Assembly (NCBI RefSeq): GCF_002940665.1
Contig: NZ_MIGY01000001.1
Span: 1,517,167-1,581,166 of the forward strand
Length of the DNA: 64,000 nt
Reading direction: 5' to 3'
Source of the DNA: Xanthomonas arboricola
GTDB taxonomy: Bacteria > Pseudomonadota > Gammaproteobacteria > Xanthomonadales > Xanthomonadaceae
The position numbers and the translations under genes were made by a program. Positions 16,792-25,383 of the stretch are shown piece after piece (positions within the stretch are counted from its first letter, which is position 1; every line of letters starts with the position of its first letter). Below the pieces are notes generated by a model. It was not told the DNA's origin. It did no database searches and saw only the letters and a program-made list of their open reading frames with translations.

Positions 16792-18426
16792 TCAGCCGAG
16801 CGAGCGGGCGGTGTTGATGACGTTGATGCCGTCGAAACGGGCGGTGGACGACCCATGCGAGACCGCCGAGGACTGGCTCGGCTGGCCCTTGCCGTCGAAG
16901 AACGAGCCGCCCAGGCGGTAGTCGCGTTGATCGGCCACGGCGCTGCAGGCGTTCCAGAATTCCGGCGTGCGGATCTGGTAGGCCACGTCCTCGAGCATGC
17001 GGGTGATCGCGCCGTTCTTGATCTCGTAGAACAGCTGGCCGCCGAACTGCGCGTTGTAGCGCTGCTGGTCGATGGAGAACGAGCCGTCGCCGATGATGTA
17101 GATGCCGTTTTCCACGTTCTTGATCAGATCGCTGACGCTCAACGGCGCCTTGCCGGCAGCCAGCGACACATTGGCCATGCGCTGGAACTGCACGCTCGAC
17201 CACGAGTCGGCGTAGCAGCACCCATCGGAGGCGGTCTTGCCGAGGATATGTGCCTGGTCGCGAATGGCCTGGTAATCCACCAGCTTGCCATCGCGGATCA
17301 GATCCCACTGCTTGGTCTTGACGCCTTCGTCGTCGTAGCCCACCGCGCCCAGGCTGCCGGGCTGGATCTTGTCGGCCAGGATATGCACCTTGTCGCTGCC
17401 GTACTGGAAACCGGCCTTGAGCTTGTCCAGCGTGGCGAAACTGGTGCCGGCGAAATTGGCCTCGTAGCCGAGCACGCGATCCAGCTCCAAGGGGTGGCCG
17501 ACCGACTCGTGGATGGTCAGCCAGGTGTGCGAGGGGTCCAGCACCAGATCGTACTTGCCCGGCTTCACCGACGGCGCCTTGAGCTTTTCCTGCGCCTGCT
17601 TGGCCGCGGCGATGGCATCTTCCTTCATGTCGTAGGACAGGCCGTAATTCACCACGCCATTGGGCGAGACGAACTTGCCCGAGGCGGCGCCATCCAGATA
17701 TTCATAGCCCAGGCCCATCGGCGCGGACAAGCCGTCGCGGGTGCGGAACTTGCCGCTGGCCTTGTCGATGGCGGTCACGCTCAGCGGCGCCCAGATACGG
17801 TGCACGTCCTGGTCGATATACGAGCCGTCGGTGCTGGCAAAGTACTTCTGTTCGTTGACCACGAACAGCATCGAGTTGACGAAGTTGGCACCGGCAGCGG
17901 TGGCGGCAGCGTTGACGCCCAGCAGCAGGTCCACCTTGTCCTTGATCGGCACTTCCATCGCGTTCTTCCTGATCGGCGTCTTCCAGCTGACCTCGCCCAC
18001 GCCCGGCGTGGGCGCCAGCTGCACCGGTGTGCCCTGCACCTTGGCATTGGCCTTGGCGATCGCGGCGGCCTGCGAGGCGGCCTTGGCCACGCCCTGTTCG
18101 GTGAGCTCGTTGGTGGCGGCAAACCCCCAGGCGCCAGCCACCAGGACGCGCACGCCCGCACCGATGGATTCGGTGTTGACCACGTTCTGCACCTTGTCCT
18201 CGCGGGTGATGACGAACTGGCGCAGATAACGGCCGATGCGCACATCGCAATAGCTTGCGCCGGCCTGGCGCGCGGCGTTGAGGCCGGCATCGGCCAGGCG
18301 CTTCTTGCGGCCCACATCCAGCTGCGTCACCAACTGCTCGGCGGCGATCGCCTTGCCGAAGTAGGCGGGCACGATCAGGCCGCCCATGGTCAGCCCGGTC
18401 AGGGCCAGGAAATCACGTCGCTGCAC
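16792..18426 (-). CDS. TldD-type metallopeptidase with Tat signal (copy 1)
   Basis: A 544-residue TldD-family protein. The zinc-binding HESVGH motif (HExxxH) is at about residue 304 within TIHESVGHPLELDRVLGYEA. It begins at a GTG (18426) preceded by GGGAG, and the N-terminus is a twin-arginine signal (QRRDFLALTGLTMGGLIVPA). Export of the folded protease to the periplasm is therefore predicted, which differs from cytoplasmic E. coli TldD. It is very similar to the paralogue at 18997-20625. The 14-base gap to pmbA indicates one operon and a likely TldD-TldE complex. Confidence 0.9.
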   Translation of the reverse strand: MQRRDFLALTGLTMGGLIVPAYFGKAIAAEQLVTQLDVGRKKRLADAGLNAARQAGASYCDVRIGRYLRQFVITREDKVQNVVNTESIGAGVRVLVAGAWGFAATNELTEQGVAKAASQAAAIAKANAKVQGTPVQLAPTPGVGEVSWKTPIRKNAMEVPIKDKVDLLLGVNAAATAAGANFVNSMLFVVNEQKYFASTDGSYIDQDVHRIWAPLSVTAIDKASGKFRTRDGLSAPMGLGYEYLDGAASGKFVSPNGVVNYGLSYDMKEDAIAAAKQAQEKLKAPSVKPGKYDLVLDPSHTWLTIHESVGHPLELDRVLGYEANFAGTSFATLDKLKAGFQYGSDKVHILADKIQPGSLGAVGYDDEGVKTKQWDLIRDGKLVDYQAIRDQAHILGKTASDGCCYADSWSSVQFQRMANVSLAAGKAPLSVSDLIKNVENGIYIIGDGSFSIDQQRYNAQFGGQLFYEIKNGAITRMLEDVAYQIRTPEFWNACSAVADQRDYRLGGSFFDGKGQPSQSSAVSHGSSTARFDGINVINTARSLG

Positions 18427-18996
18427 GGCAACTCCCCAATGATCCCGCGCGGCGCGCAGGTAGTGCGGTGACGCACAGATCGCTATCTGCGCGGTATCGC
18501 CGATTCTTGCCGGGCGATGAACGCTGCGTCAAATGACTTTCGGCAGGGGTCGGTGGGCAAACGCTATACCTGCATGAATCGGGTGGCGCAGCAGGCCTGC
18601 ACGCGTGGCGAGCGCTGCTGACCGGCTGCGATGGATATGGCCGCGCGTTGAGAGTCTGGATGTCAGGCATGCGTGGTTGCCTGCGATCGTGCATGTGTGA
18701 TCAGCAGGTCATCTGGTGCGGTGTTGCTTCGGGGGCTCTGGCTGAAAGCGTTCGATCTGCGGCTTGGTTGCAGGGCCCTTGCCCGCCCACCATCGCAGGA
18801 CACGCCGCAAGTACGTCCGTGTAGGCGCTTACGCGGCATCCATGCCGCGTAAGGTCCCACGACGGTGGGCGGGCAAGGACCTGTCGAGATGATCGGTGTG
18901 CACAGTTAAGAGCGGTAAGTGCGTGATGCGCGCTGTTCGATGCTGGTGCGCAAGCTCAATCTCTTGGGCACCGCGCCCTCTACCGACCAGTTTCTC
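18427..18996. other. Intergenic region between the two tldD genes
   Basis: No supported gene. The stretch holds one copy of the nested-palindrome element (18752-18882). A short frame through it (18663-18860) is produced by the repeat and is not taken as a gene. The promoter for copy 1 of tldD presumably lies nearest 18426, but no clear hexamers are seen. Confidence 0.5.
18752..18882. repeat. Nested-palindrome dispersed element, copy A
   Basis: Outer perfect 14-base arms CTTGCCCGCCCACC (18779-18792) and GGTGGGCGGGCAAG (18864-18877) enclose an inner perfect 12-base palindrome CTTACGCGGCAT / ATGCCGCGTAAG (18828-18839 / 18842-18853). The whole element recurs in opposite orientation at 39001-39128 with only scattered differences. 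It looks like a non-autonomous dispersed element of Xanthomonas. Confidence 0.85.
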
Positions 18997-20625
18997 TCAA
19001 CCTAATGCGCGCGCGGTGTTGATCACGTTGATGCCATCGAAGCGCGCCGTGGACGACCCGTGCGAGACTGCTGATACCTGGCTGGGTTGGCCCTTGCCAT
19101 CGAAGAACGAGCCGCCCAGGCGGAAATCGCGTTGATCGCAGACCGCGCTGCAGGCATTCCAGAATTCCGGCGTGCGGATCTGGTAGGCGCCGTCTTCCAC
19201 CAGGCGCGTGACCTGGCCGTTCTCGATTTCGTAGAACAACTGGCCGCCGAACTGCGCGTTGTAGCGCTGCTGATCGATCGAATACGAGCCGCGCCCGTGG
19301 ATGTACAAGCCGCGCTCGACATTCTTGATCATGTCGGCAACAGCCAGCGGCGTCTTGCCTGCCGCCAGCGAGACGTTGGGCATGCGCTGGAACTGCACGC
19401 TGGACCACGCGTCGGCATAGCTGCAGCCATCGGACGCGGTCTTGCCGAGCAGATGCGCCTGATCGCGCGTGCATTGGTAATCGACCAGGATGCCGTCCTT
19501 CACCAGCTCCCATTGCTTGCTCTTGACGCCCTCATCGTCGTACCCCACTGCGCCCAGGCTGCCGGGCTGGGTGCGGTCGGCGACGAAGGTCACCGCATCG
19601 CTGCCCCAGCGGAAACCGGCATCGCGCTTGTCCAGCGTGGCGAAACTGGTGCCGGCGTAATTGGCCTCGTAACCGAGCACACGATCGAGCTCGAGCGGGT
19701 GGCCCACCGACTCGTGGATGGTGAGGAACAGGTTGCTCGGGTCGATTACCAGATCGTACTTGCCGGCCTTCACCGACGGTGCGGTAAGTTTGGCGCGTGC
19801 CTGTTTGGCGGCGGCGATCGCATCTTCGCGCGCATCGTAGCTGTGGCCGTAGCCGATCAGCCCGCCCGGCAATTGATGCTTCTGGCCGGCATCGCCGTCG
19901 AGATATTCGTAGCCCATGCCCATCGGCGAGGACAGTCCGTCGCGGGTGCGGAACTTGCCGCTGGCCTTGTCCACCGCGGTGACGGTGAACGGCAGCCACA
20001 GCCGGTGCACATCCTGATCGATATAGGAGCCATCGCTGCTGGCGAAATACTTCTGCTCGTTGATCGCAAACAGGCGCGAGGCCACGAACGTGGCGCCGGC
20101 ATTGAGCGCGGCCGCGTTGACGTCCATCAGCAGCGCCACCTTGTCCTGCAGCGGCACTGCCATCGCATTCTTCCGGATCGGCGTCTTCCAGCTGACCTGT
20201 CCGGCCGGCGTCACCGGCGCCAGCTGCACCGGCGAGCCGCCCAGCCGCGCGTTGGCCTTGGCGATCGCCACCGCCTGGCGCGTGGCAGTGGCCACGCCAT
20301 CGCTGGTGAGCGTATTGGTGGCCGCAAACCCCCAGGCGCCATCGGCCAGCACGCGCACGCCCACGCCGCTGGATTCGGCGTTGACCACGTTCTCCACCTG
20401 CGCCTCGCGGGTGATCACGAACTGGCGCAGATACCGGCCCACGCGCACATCGCAATAACTGGCACCGGCTGCCTTGGCGGTGCTCAGCGCAGTGTCGGAC
20501 AAGCGACGGCTGCGCGCGGCATCGTTGGGTGTGAGCAACTGCTCGGCCGCGATCAGGCGCGTGTTCGGCAGCAGCAGCCCGGCAGCACCGATGCCGGACA
20601 GGGTGAGGAAGGTACGACGGTCCAC
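18997..20625 (-). CDS. TldD-type metallopeptidase with Tat signal (copy 2)
   Basis: A 542-residue TldD-family paralogue of the 16792-18426 protein. HESVGH is at about residue 302, and the flanking TIHESVGHPLELDRVLGYEANYAGTSF is nearly identical to copy 1. The GTG at 20625 is chosen because GGAG lies 8 bases upstream and the product then opens with a twin-arginine signal (VDRRTFLTLSGIGAAGLLLP), matching copy 1 in length; longer frames upstream do not look coding. It has its own 570-base upstream separation from copy 1, so it may be transcribed independently. Two TldD genes but only one TldE gene are visible. Confidence 0.9.
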   Translation of the reverse strand: MDRRTFLTLSGIGAAGLLLPNTRLIAAEQLLTPNDAARSRRLSDTALSTAKAAGASYCDVRVGRYLRQFVITREAQVENVVNAESSGVGVRVLADGAWGFAATNTLTSDGVATATRQAVAIAKANARLGGSPVQLAPVTPAGQVSWKTPIRKNAMAVPLQDKVALLMDVNAAALNAGATFVASRLFAINEQKYFASSDGSYIDQDVHRLWLPFTVTAVDKASGKFRTRDGLSSPMGMGYEYLDGDAGQKHQLPGGLIGYGHSYDAREDAIAAAKQARAKLTAPSVKAGKYDLVIDPSNLFLTIHESVGHPLELDRVLGYEANYAGTSFATLDKRDAGFRWGSDAVTFVADRTQPGSLGAVGYDDEGVKSKQWELVKDGILVDYQCTRDQAHLLGKTASDGCSYADAWSSVQFQRMPNVSLAAGKTPLAVADMIKNVERGLYIHGRGSYSIDQQRYNAQFGGQLFYEIENGQVTRLVEDGAYQIRTPEFWNACSAVCDQRDFRLGGSFFDGKGQPSQVSAVSHGSSTARFDGINVINTARALG

Positions 20626-20749
20626 GGCGGTTCTCCGTTGAAGGCCAGCGGCACGACTCCCCGCCGCGCCAGCCCCCGAGACTGGCCCGTGTGGGCGACG
20701 ATGGTCAAGTGCTCCAGACATGGCGCCGCCAGTGGCCTTGCCGCGCAGC

Positions 20750-20956
20750 TCACGCGGCGATGGCGCGCTGCGCCGTCAGCGCCATCCACCGTGACATGGC
20801 CGAAACGAGCGCATCCGGCGTCTGATCGATGCCGTCAAATGGCATGACGCATAACCCGCGGCCATCGCGCTGGACCAGCGCCAGCGCGCGCGCGTCGCTG
20901 GCCAACTGTGGTTGGCGCTGCCAGTGCCGGCATGCTCCCGGCGTTGACGTGCACAC
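20750..20956 (-). CDS. Possible small protein (uncertain)
   Basis: A 68-residue frame from a GTG at 20956. The second half (ALVQRDGRGLCVMPFDGIDQTPDALVSAMSRWMALTAQRA) looks protein-like, while the start is weak and has no good ribosome binding site. It may be a real small cytoplasmic protein or a gene remnant. The surrounding 20626-21135 otherwise holds nothing I can name. Confidence 0.3.
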   Translation of the reverse strand: MCTSTPGACRHWQRQPQLASDARALALVQRDGRGLCVMPFDGIDQTPDALVSAMSRWMALTAQRAIAA

Positions 20957-21135
20957 GCCGGAATCCCAACGATCTCCGTCGTCATGGCGCCCCGAGCGAG
21001 ACCTTCAGATCGCAGTGTCGTGCTGCAGTCGCTGGTCTACGCCCTAACCCGGCACTCCTCCGATGACGGGCATGTTGTCCCCACTCGCAGCAGAGAAGTG
21101 GAACTTCTCAGTGCGGTGGCATGTGAGGTGACGGC

Positions 21136-21390
21136 TCACTTTCTGAAGTCGGTAGGACGTTCCAGCTGGTAGATCGCCTCACCCAGGTCATCCAGCTTGC
21201 TGGCAACGATGGCCTGCGCATCGTAGACACCTCGATTGTAGAAATAGGCCCCCACCTCTTCGGCGAAGAAATCCAGCAAAAACTCCGCATCGAAGCGGCC
21301 GATCTGCTGCTTCAGTTCCTCGCTGAAATACAGCTGGATCTTGCGCGTGATCGCCGCCCGCTCGCCTTCGCTGAATTTGATCTCTGTCAT
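21136..21390 (-). CDS. DUF2164 small protein
   Basis: An 84-residue protein that I recognise as DUF2164: MTEIKFSEGERAAITRKIQLYFSEELKQQIGRFDAEFLLDFFAEEVGAYFYNRGVYDAQAI. It is acidic, soluble and helical, with no signal. The family is widespread in proteobacteria and its function is unknown. It lies alone, 120 bases from the next minus-strand gene. Confidence 0.85.
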   Translation of the reverse strand: MTEIKFSEGERAAITRKIQLYFSEELKQQIGRFDAEFLLDFFAEEVGAYFYNRGVYDAQAIVASKLDDLGEAIYQLERPTDFRK

Positions 21391-21510
21391 GGATGCTCTG
21401 GTTGGCTCAACTACGGTATCGGGGCGATGTGCGTTGCGACACAGGCAACTTGGGGCGATTGCTGGCGGTTGAACCCAACCGCTTGCCTGGTCGGCATCGA
21501 GATGAAGGGG

Positions 21511-21897
21511 TTAGATGGCAACCGGCCAACGGGAAGGTCTGCCTGCGCGAAGGTAGTCAAGGTATTCGGACTCGGCAATCCCGAGGTTGGTCCAGCGCGT
21601 AGGGTCCGCCGCCAGCGATGTGCTGGCATACGTCACGGCAGCGGCAGCGTCCGCAAAGATGGCAGCAGAGGCACGGGGGCCGTCTGGCTCGAAATATGCG
21701 AAGTCATACAGATCCGAATCGTCTTCGCTGCCAACGTCCTTGACGTCATACATCCACACCTCGATGCAATCGTTTGCCGGCCGTAACTCGACATGGCGAA
21801 TGTATGTTGCATCGACTGGACTTTTCCCGAGAAACTGCTCGACCGACGTGTTGCGCCGTAATGTGGCTGGAAGATCGATCGGTAGAAGATATCGCAT
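21511..21897 (-). CDS. Hypothetical protein
   Basis: A 128-residue acidic, soluble protein beginning MRYLLPIDLPATLRRNTSVE. The middle, HVELRPANDCIEVWMYDVKDVGSEDDSDLYDF, has strand-like alternation, and SLAADPTRWTNLGIAESEYLDYL near the end looks helical. I do not recognise the family. Proteins of this shape are sometimes found as immunity or accessory factors, but no toxin partner is visible here. Confidence 0.6.
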   Translation of the reverse strand: MRYLLPIDLPATLRRNTSVEQFLGKSPVDATYIRHVELRPANDCIEVWMYDVKDVGSEDDSDLYDFAYFEPDGPRASAAIFADAAAAVTYASTSLAADPTRWTNLGIAESEYLDYLRAGRPSRWPVAI

Positions 21898-21977
21898 ACA
21901 GGCTCCCTGCCTTCAAACTGCCGCTGCTCCTCAAATGCATCGAGCCGCGCCGCGATGCGGCGTCGGCTCGCCGGCAT

Positions 21978-22469
21978 TCATTTGAACTGACTTGCCGCGC
22001 GCTTGAAATATGCCGTGCGCATCACCGGGTTGCCGTCCTTGAAGTACGCTTCAATCTCGGTCATGACCTTGCCGTCGGCGCTGACCGTGTAGGTGCGTGT
22101 GGATGCCGGGACGCCTTGATACATCAACTGCATCACCAGCACGCCGGGCTCGGGCATTTTGACTGCGGCGCGATCGACCAGGTAGGTGCCCGAGGCCTTG
22201 CCCGGTGTGCCGTCCAGCAACAGCGTGGAGTGCGCCTGCAGCGTCTTGTTGTCGTGTTCAATGATCTCGGCGCTGGTGGCCCACTTGTTGCCTGGAACCT
22301 GCTTGAAATCCAGGACAACACGTTTGGGTCGTGCAGCCGGTGGCATCGGCAGGCTGCTAGTGTCCAGCAGCCAGGTTCCGACCAGTGGCGATGGCGCGGT
22401 TGATGCGGAGAAGGCGGGTGTGGCCTGCAACATGACGGCAGCCACCAGTGCAACACATGCGGTCTTCAT
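21978..22469 (-). CDS. Secreted lipocalin-like hypothetical protein
   Basis: A 163-residue protein with a signal peptide (MKTACVALVAAVMLQATPAF, cleavage after SA) and a mature part starting PLVGTWLLDTSSL. The 'LVGTW' opening followed by alternating strands (VVLDFKQV, WATSAEIIEH, TLQAHSTLLLDG, YTVSADGKVMTEIEAYF) suggests a lipocalin-like or calycin-like beta barrel. The ATG at 22469 replaces a longer, non-protein-like extension. Its ligand is unknown. Confidence 0.68.
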   Translation of the reverse strand: MKTACVALVAAVMLQATPAFSASTAPSPLVGTWLLDTSSLPMPPAARPKRVVLDFKQVPGNKWATSAEIIEHDNKTLQAHSTLLLDGTPGKASGTYLVDRAAVKMPEPGVLVMQLMYQGVPASTRTYTVSADGKVMTEIEAYFKDGNPVMRTAYFKRAASQFK

Positions 22470-22679
22470 GAGAATTCCCTTATCGATATGTGATCCCTGC
22501 GGGCAGTCAGACGACTGCTTGCAAGGCATTGCGCGTAGAGATCGACTTCCCGTAGACCGTCCCACTCCGGTCCGAGGGCGATACTCCCCCCTGCCCGATG
22601 GTCAGTCAACTGACGGCACGATGTGGCGGTTGGCACAGCGTTCGCTGATCGGCTGGGCAATCGACTTGCGCCACACACA

Positions 22680-22706
22680 AAGACACCCGCACTCGGCGGG
22701 TGTCTT
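22680..22706 (-). terminator. Terminator hairpin after fbp
   Basis: A perfect 11-base stem (22680-22690 with 22696-22706, AAGACACCCGC / GCGGGTGTCTT) with a 5-base loop lies 37 bases past the fbp stop. On the minus strand it is followed by TTTGTGTGTG, a weak U tract. Confidence 0.7.
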
Positions 22707-22742
22707 GAGTAAATCGGCATTGCTGGTCGCTAAACCAAAACC

Positions 22743-23759
22743 TCAGCCCTGCGCCTTATCCGCATACAGGTGATAACGCGTGGCTTCATTCACTTCGTTC
22801 TTGGAACCCAAGAACACCGGCACGCGCTGATGCAGCTGCGTGGGCTGGAGGTCCAGGATGCGCTCGCGCCCCGTGGTGGCCGCGCCGCCGGCCTGTTCCA
22901 CCAGCATGCTCATCGGGTTGGCTTCGTACATCAGGCGCAGCTTGCCCGGCTTGGACGCGTCCTTCTTGTCCCAGGGGTAGATGAAGATGCCGCCGCGGGT
23001 GAGGATGCGGTGCACGTCGGCGACCATGCTGGCGATCCAGCGCATGTTGAAGTCCTTGCCGCGGGTGCCGTCCTTGCCGGCCAGCAGGTCGCTGACATAG
23101 GACTGCATGGCCGGTTCCCAGTGGCGCTGGTTGGACATGTTGATGGCGTATTCGGCGGTGTCCTCGGGCACGCGCATGTTGGCCTGGGTCAGCAGGAAGC
23201 TGCCTTCCTCGCGCTCCAGGGTGAAGGCGTGGGTGCCGTGGCCGAGCGTGAGCACCAGCATCGTGCTGGGGCCGTAGATGCAGTAGCCGGCGGCGACCTG
23301 CTGGGTGCCCGGCTGCAGGAAGTGCTCGTCGCCCGGCTTTTCGGTGCCCTTGGGGGCGCGCAGCACCGAGAAGATGGTGCCCACCGAGACGTTGACGTCG
23401 ATGTTGGAGCTGCCGTCCAGCGGATCGAACAGCAGCAGGAAATCGCCGCTGGGGTACTGGTCGGGCACCGGCTGGCTGTGATCCATTTCTTCCGACGCGC
23501 ACGCAGCCAGGTGGCCGCCCCAGGCGTTGGCTTCGAGCAGGATGTCGTTGCTGAGCACGTCGAGCTTCTTCTGCGCCTCGCCCTGCACGTTGCCGGTGCC
23601 GGCATCGCCGAGTACGCCGCCCAGGGCGCCCTTGCTCACGGCGATGGAAATGCGCTTGCAGGCGCGCGAGACGATGGTGATCAGCTGGCGCAATTCCGGG
23701 TCGATACGGCCGGCGTGTTGCTCTTCGATCAGGAAGCGGGTCAGCGAGGGACGCGACAT
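22743..23759 (-). CDS. fbp: Class I fructose-1,6-bisphosphatase
   Basis: A 338-residue FBPase class I, hydrolysing fructose-1,6-bisphosphate to fructose-6-phosphate in gluconeogenesis in the cytoplasm. The metal-binding block [22 protein letters not shown] and the substrate region [11 protein letters not shown]...[20 protein letters not shown] are intact. The length equals the known Xanthomonas form when ATG 23759 ([17 protein letters not shown]) is used; an ATG at 23804 would add 15 residues. It is followed by its own terminator and separated from tyrB upstream by another terminator. Confidence 0.96.
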   Translation of the reverse strand: MSRPSLTRFLIEEQHAGRIDPELRQLITIVSRACKRISIAVSKGALGGVLGDAGTGNVQGEAQKKLDVLSNDILLEANAWGGHLAACASEEMDHSQPVPDQYPSGDFLLLFDPLDGSSNIDVNVSVGTIFSVLRAPKGTEKPGDEHFLQPGTQQVAAGYCIYGPSTMLVLTLGHGTHAFTLEREEGSFLLTQANMRVPEDTAEYAINMSNQRHWEPAMQSYVSDLLAGKDGTRGKDFNMRWIASMVADVHRILTRGGIFIYPWDKKDASKPGKLRLMYEANPMSMLVEQAGGAATTGRERILDLQPTQLHQRVPVFLGSKNEVNEATRYHLYADKAQG

Positions 23760-23952
23760 GGGAGCGGGCAGCCTGTGTAGGAAGTGGTCCGCCATTGTCG
23801 CCATTGCGCCGTTAGATTTCGATCACTGCATGCGCGTTTTGCAGCAAACCTGGTCGAACGTGCGCGAATGTGTTGGCAAAGACAGGGCTGACGGCAGGTG
23901 CCGCTTGCCCCTGACGCAGCTATGCACACCGGCAAGGGTGGCGAAGGGCCAC

Positions 23953-23983
23953 AAAAAAACCGGGAGGCTGGCGCGCTCCCGGT
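23953..23983 (-). terminator. Rho-independent terminator after tyrB
   Basis: On the minus strand, ACCGGGAG / CTCCCGGT stem arms (23976-23983 and 23959-23966) are followed by seven T. This is a canonical intrinsic terminator, 42 bases after the tyrB stop. Confidence 0.9.
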
Positions 23984-24024
23984 CTGCAGGCGTCGGCCGC
24001 GCTGGCCGATCGCGATGCGCTCGC

Positions 24025-25227
24025 TTACATGCGGCTGACAGTGGCCACGGCCTGCGCCACGTAGTCCAGGTTGCGCTGGCTCAGCGCGGCCACGCAGATA
24101 CGGCCGGTGCCGACGGCGTAGATCGCGAACTCGTCGCGCAGGCGGTCCACCTGGGTTCTGGTCAGGCCCGAGTACGAGAACATGCCGGCCTGGCGCTGGA
24201 TGAAGTCGAACTCCGGTGCGCCCAATGTGGCCAGCTTGGCCACCAGGCCCGCGCGCAGGGCGTGGATGCGCTCGCGCATCTCGGTCAGTTCCTGCTCCCA
24301 CAGGTCGCGTAGTTCCGGGCTGGTCAGCACGCCGGCCACCAATGCTGCGCCATGCGTGGACGGGCTGGAGTAGATCGTGCGGATGATGCGCTTGACCTGC
24401 GACTGCACCGCCTTGGCTTCGGCCGCAGTGGCCGAGACCACCGACAGCGCGCCCACGCGCTCGCCATACAGCGAGAACGACTTGGAGTACGAGCTGGCGA
24501 CCACGTAGCTGTCGATGCCTTCGGCAGCGAGCAGACGCACCGCGTACGCATCGGCCTCGATGCCCTTGTCGAAGCCCTGGTAGGCGATGTCGACGAACGG
24601 AAACAGGTTGCGTTCCTTCAACAGCCCGGCGACCTGCTTCCACTGTTCCCTGCTCAGGTCCGCACCGGTCGGGTTGTGGCAGCAGGCGTGCAGCAACACC
24701 ACCGTGCCCGGCTCCAGCCTGGCCAGATCGGCGAGCATGCCGTCGAAGTTCAGCCCATGGCTGGCGGCATCGAAATAGGTGTAGTCAACGACCTCGAAGC
24801 CGGCCGCGCCGAACACTGCGCGATGGTTTTCCCAACTCGGGTTGCTGATGGCGATGGTGGAGGTGGGCAGCAGCTTCTTGAGCAGGTCCGCGCCCACGCG
24901 CAAGGCGCCGCTGCCGCCGACGGTCTGCGAGGTCGCCACGCGGCCGGAGGCCACCAGCGCCGACTCGGCGCCGAACAGCAGCTCCTGGGTGGCCTTGCCA
25001 TAGGCGGCCAGGCCGTCGATGGGCAGGTAGCCGCGCGGTTTGGCGTCCAGCGCGAGCTGCTGCTCGATCTTGTGCACGGCGCGCAACAGCGGGATGCGCC
25101 CGTTTTCGTCGTAATAGATGCCCACGCCCAGGTTGACCTTGTTGGGGCGGCTGTCGGCGTTGTAGGCCTCGGTCAGGCCCAGGATGGGGTCGCCTGGAAC
25201 CTGTTCCACGTTTGCAAAGAAGGACAC
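24025..25227 (-). CDS. tyrB: Aromatic amino acid aminotransferase
   Basis: A 400-residue fold-type I PLP aminotransferase of the AspC/TyrB group. It transfers amino groups between aromatic or acidic amino acids and 2-oxoglutarate. The PLP lysine is K249 in SSYSKSFSLYGERVG. The opening (V)SFFANVEQVPGDPILGLTEAY matches TyrB proteins, so I use the GTG at 25227. HACCHNPTGADLS and SSPSTHGAALV are further family blocks. TyrB versus AspC cannot be settled without a search. It is divergent from the TonB receptor at 25384 and ends in a strong terminator. Confidence 0.9.
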   Translation of the reverse strand: MSFFANVEQVPGDPILGLTEAYNADSRPNKVNLGVGIYYDENGRIPLLRAVHKIEQQLALDAKPRGYLPIDGLAAYGKATQELLFGAESALVASGRVATSQTVGGSGALRVGADLLKKLLPTSTIAISNPSWENHRAVFGAAGFEVVDYTYFDAASHGLNFDGMLADLARLEPGTVVLLHACCHNPTGADLSREQWKQVAGLLKERNLFPFVDIAYQGFDKGIEADAYAVRLLAAEGIDSYVVASSYSKSFSLYGERVGALSVVSATAAEAKAVQSQVKRIIRTIYSSPSTHGAALVAGVLTSPELRDLWEQELTEMRERIHALRAGLVAKLATLGAPEFDFIQRQAGMFSYSGLTRTQVDRLRDEFAIYAVGTGRICVAALSQRNLDYVAQAVATVSRM

Positions 25228-25383
25228 GGCATGACTCGCTGAAGGACGAAAGAGTGAGGGACTTCCGGGTGCTCGGCCGCGGCTGGGCCAAACCACTTCA
25301 TCGTAGCAGCCCATGGCCGGCGTAGCATGCTTCGTTCCGTACGCAACGATGCGGCCACAGTACGGATGAGGGACACTACACCG

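Noticed and set aside
16778..17308. Upstream extension of the pmbA frame
   Set aside because: It overlaps the coding sequence of the first tldD gene and reads as non-protein; ATG 16777 has a good ribosome binding site.
18663..18860. Short frames in the nested-palindrome element (also 39042-39233) with shared text such as LHGRTCGVS
   Set aside because: The similarity comes from the repeat DNA itself; neither has a ribosome binding site.
22466..22720. 84-residue minus-strand frame overlapping the fbp terminator
   Set aside because: It covers a strong terminator hairpin and has no protein-like features.
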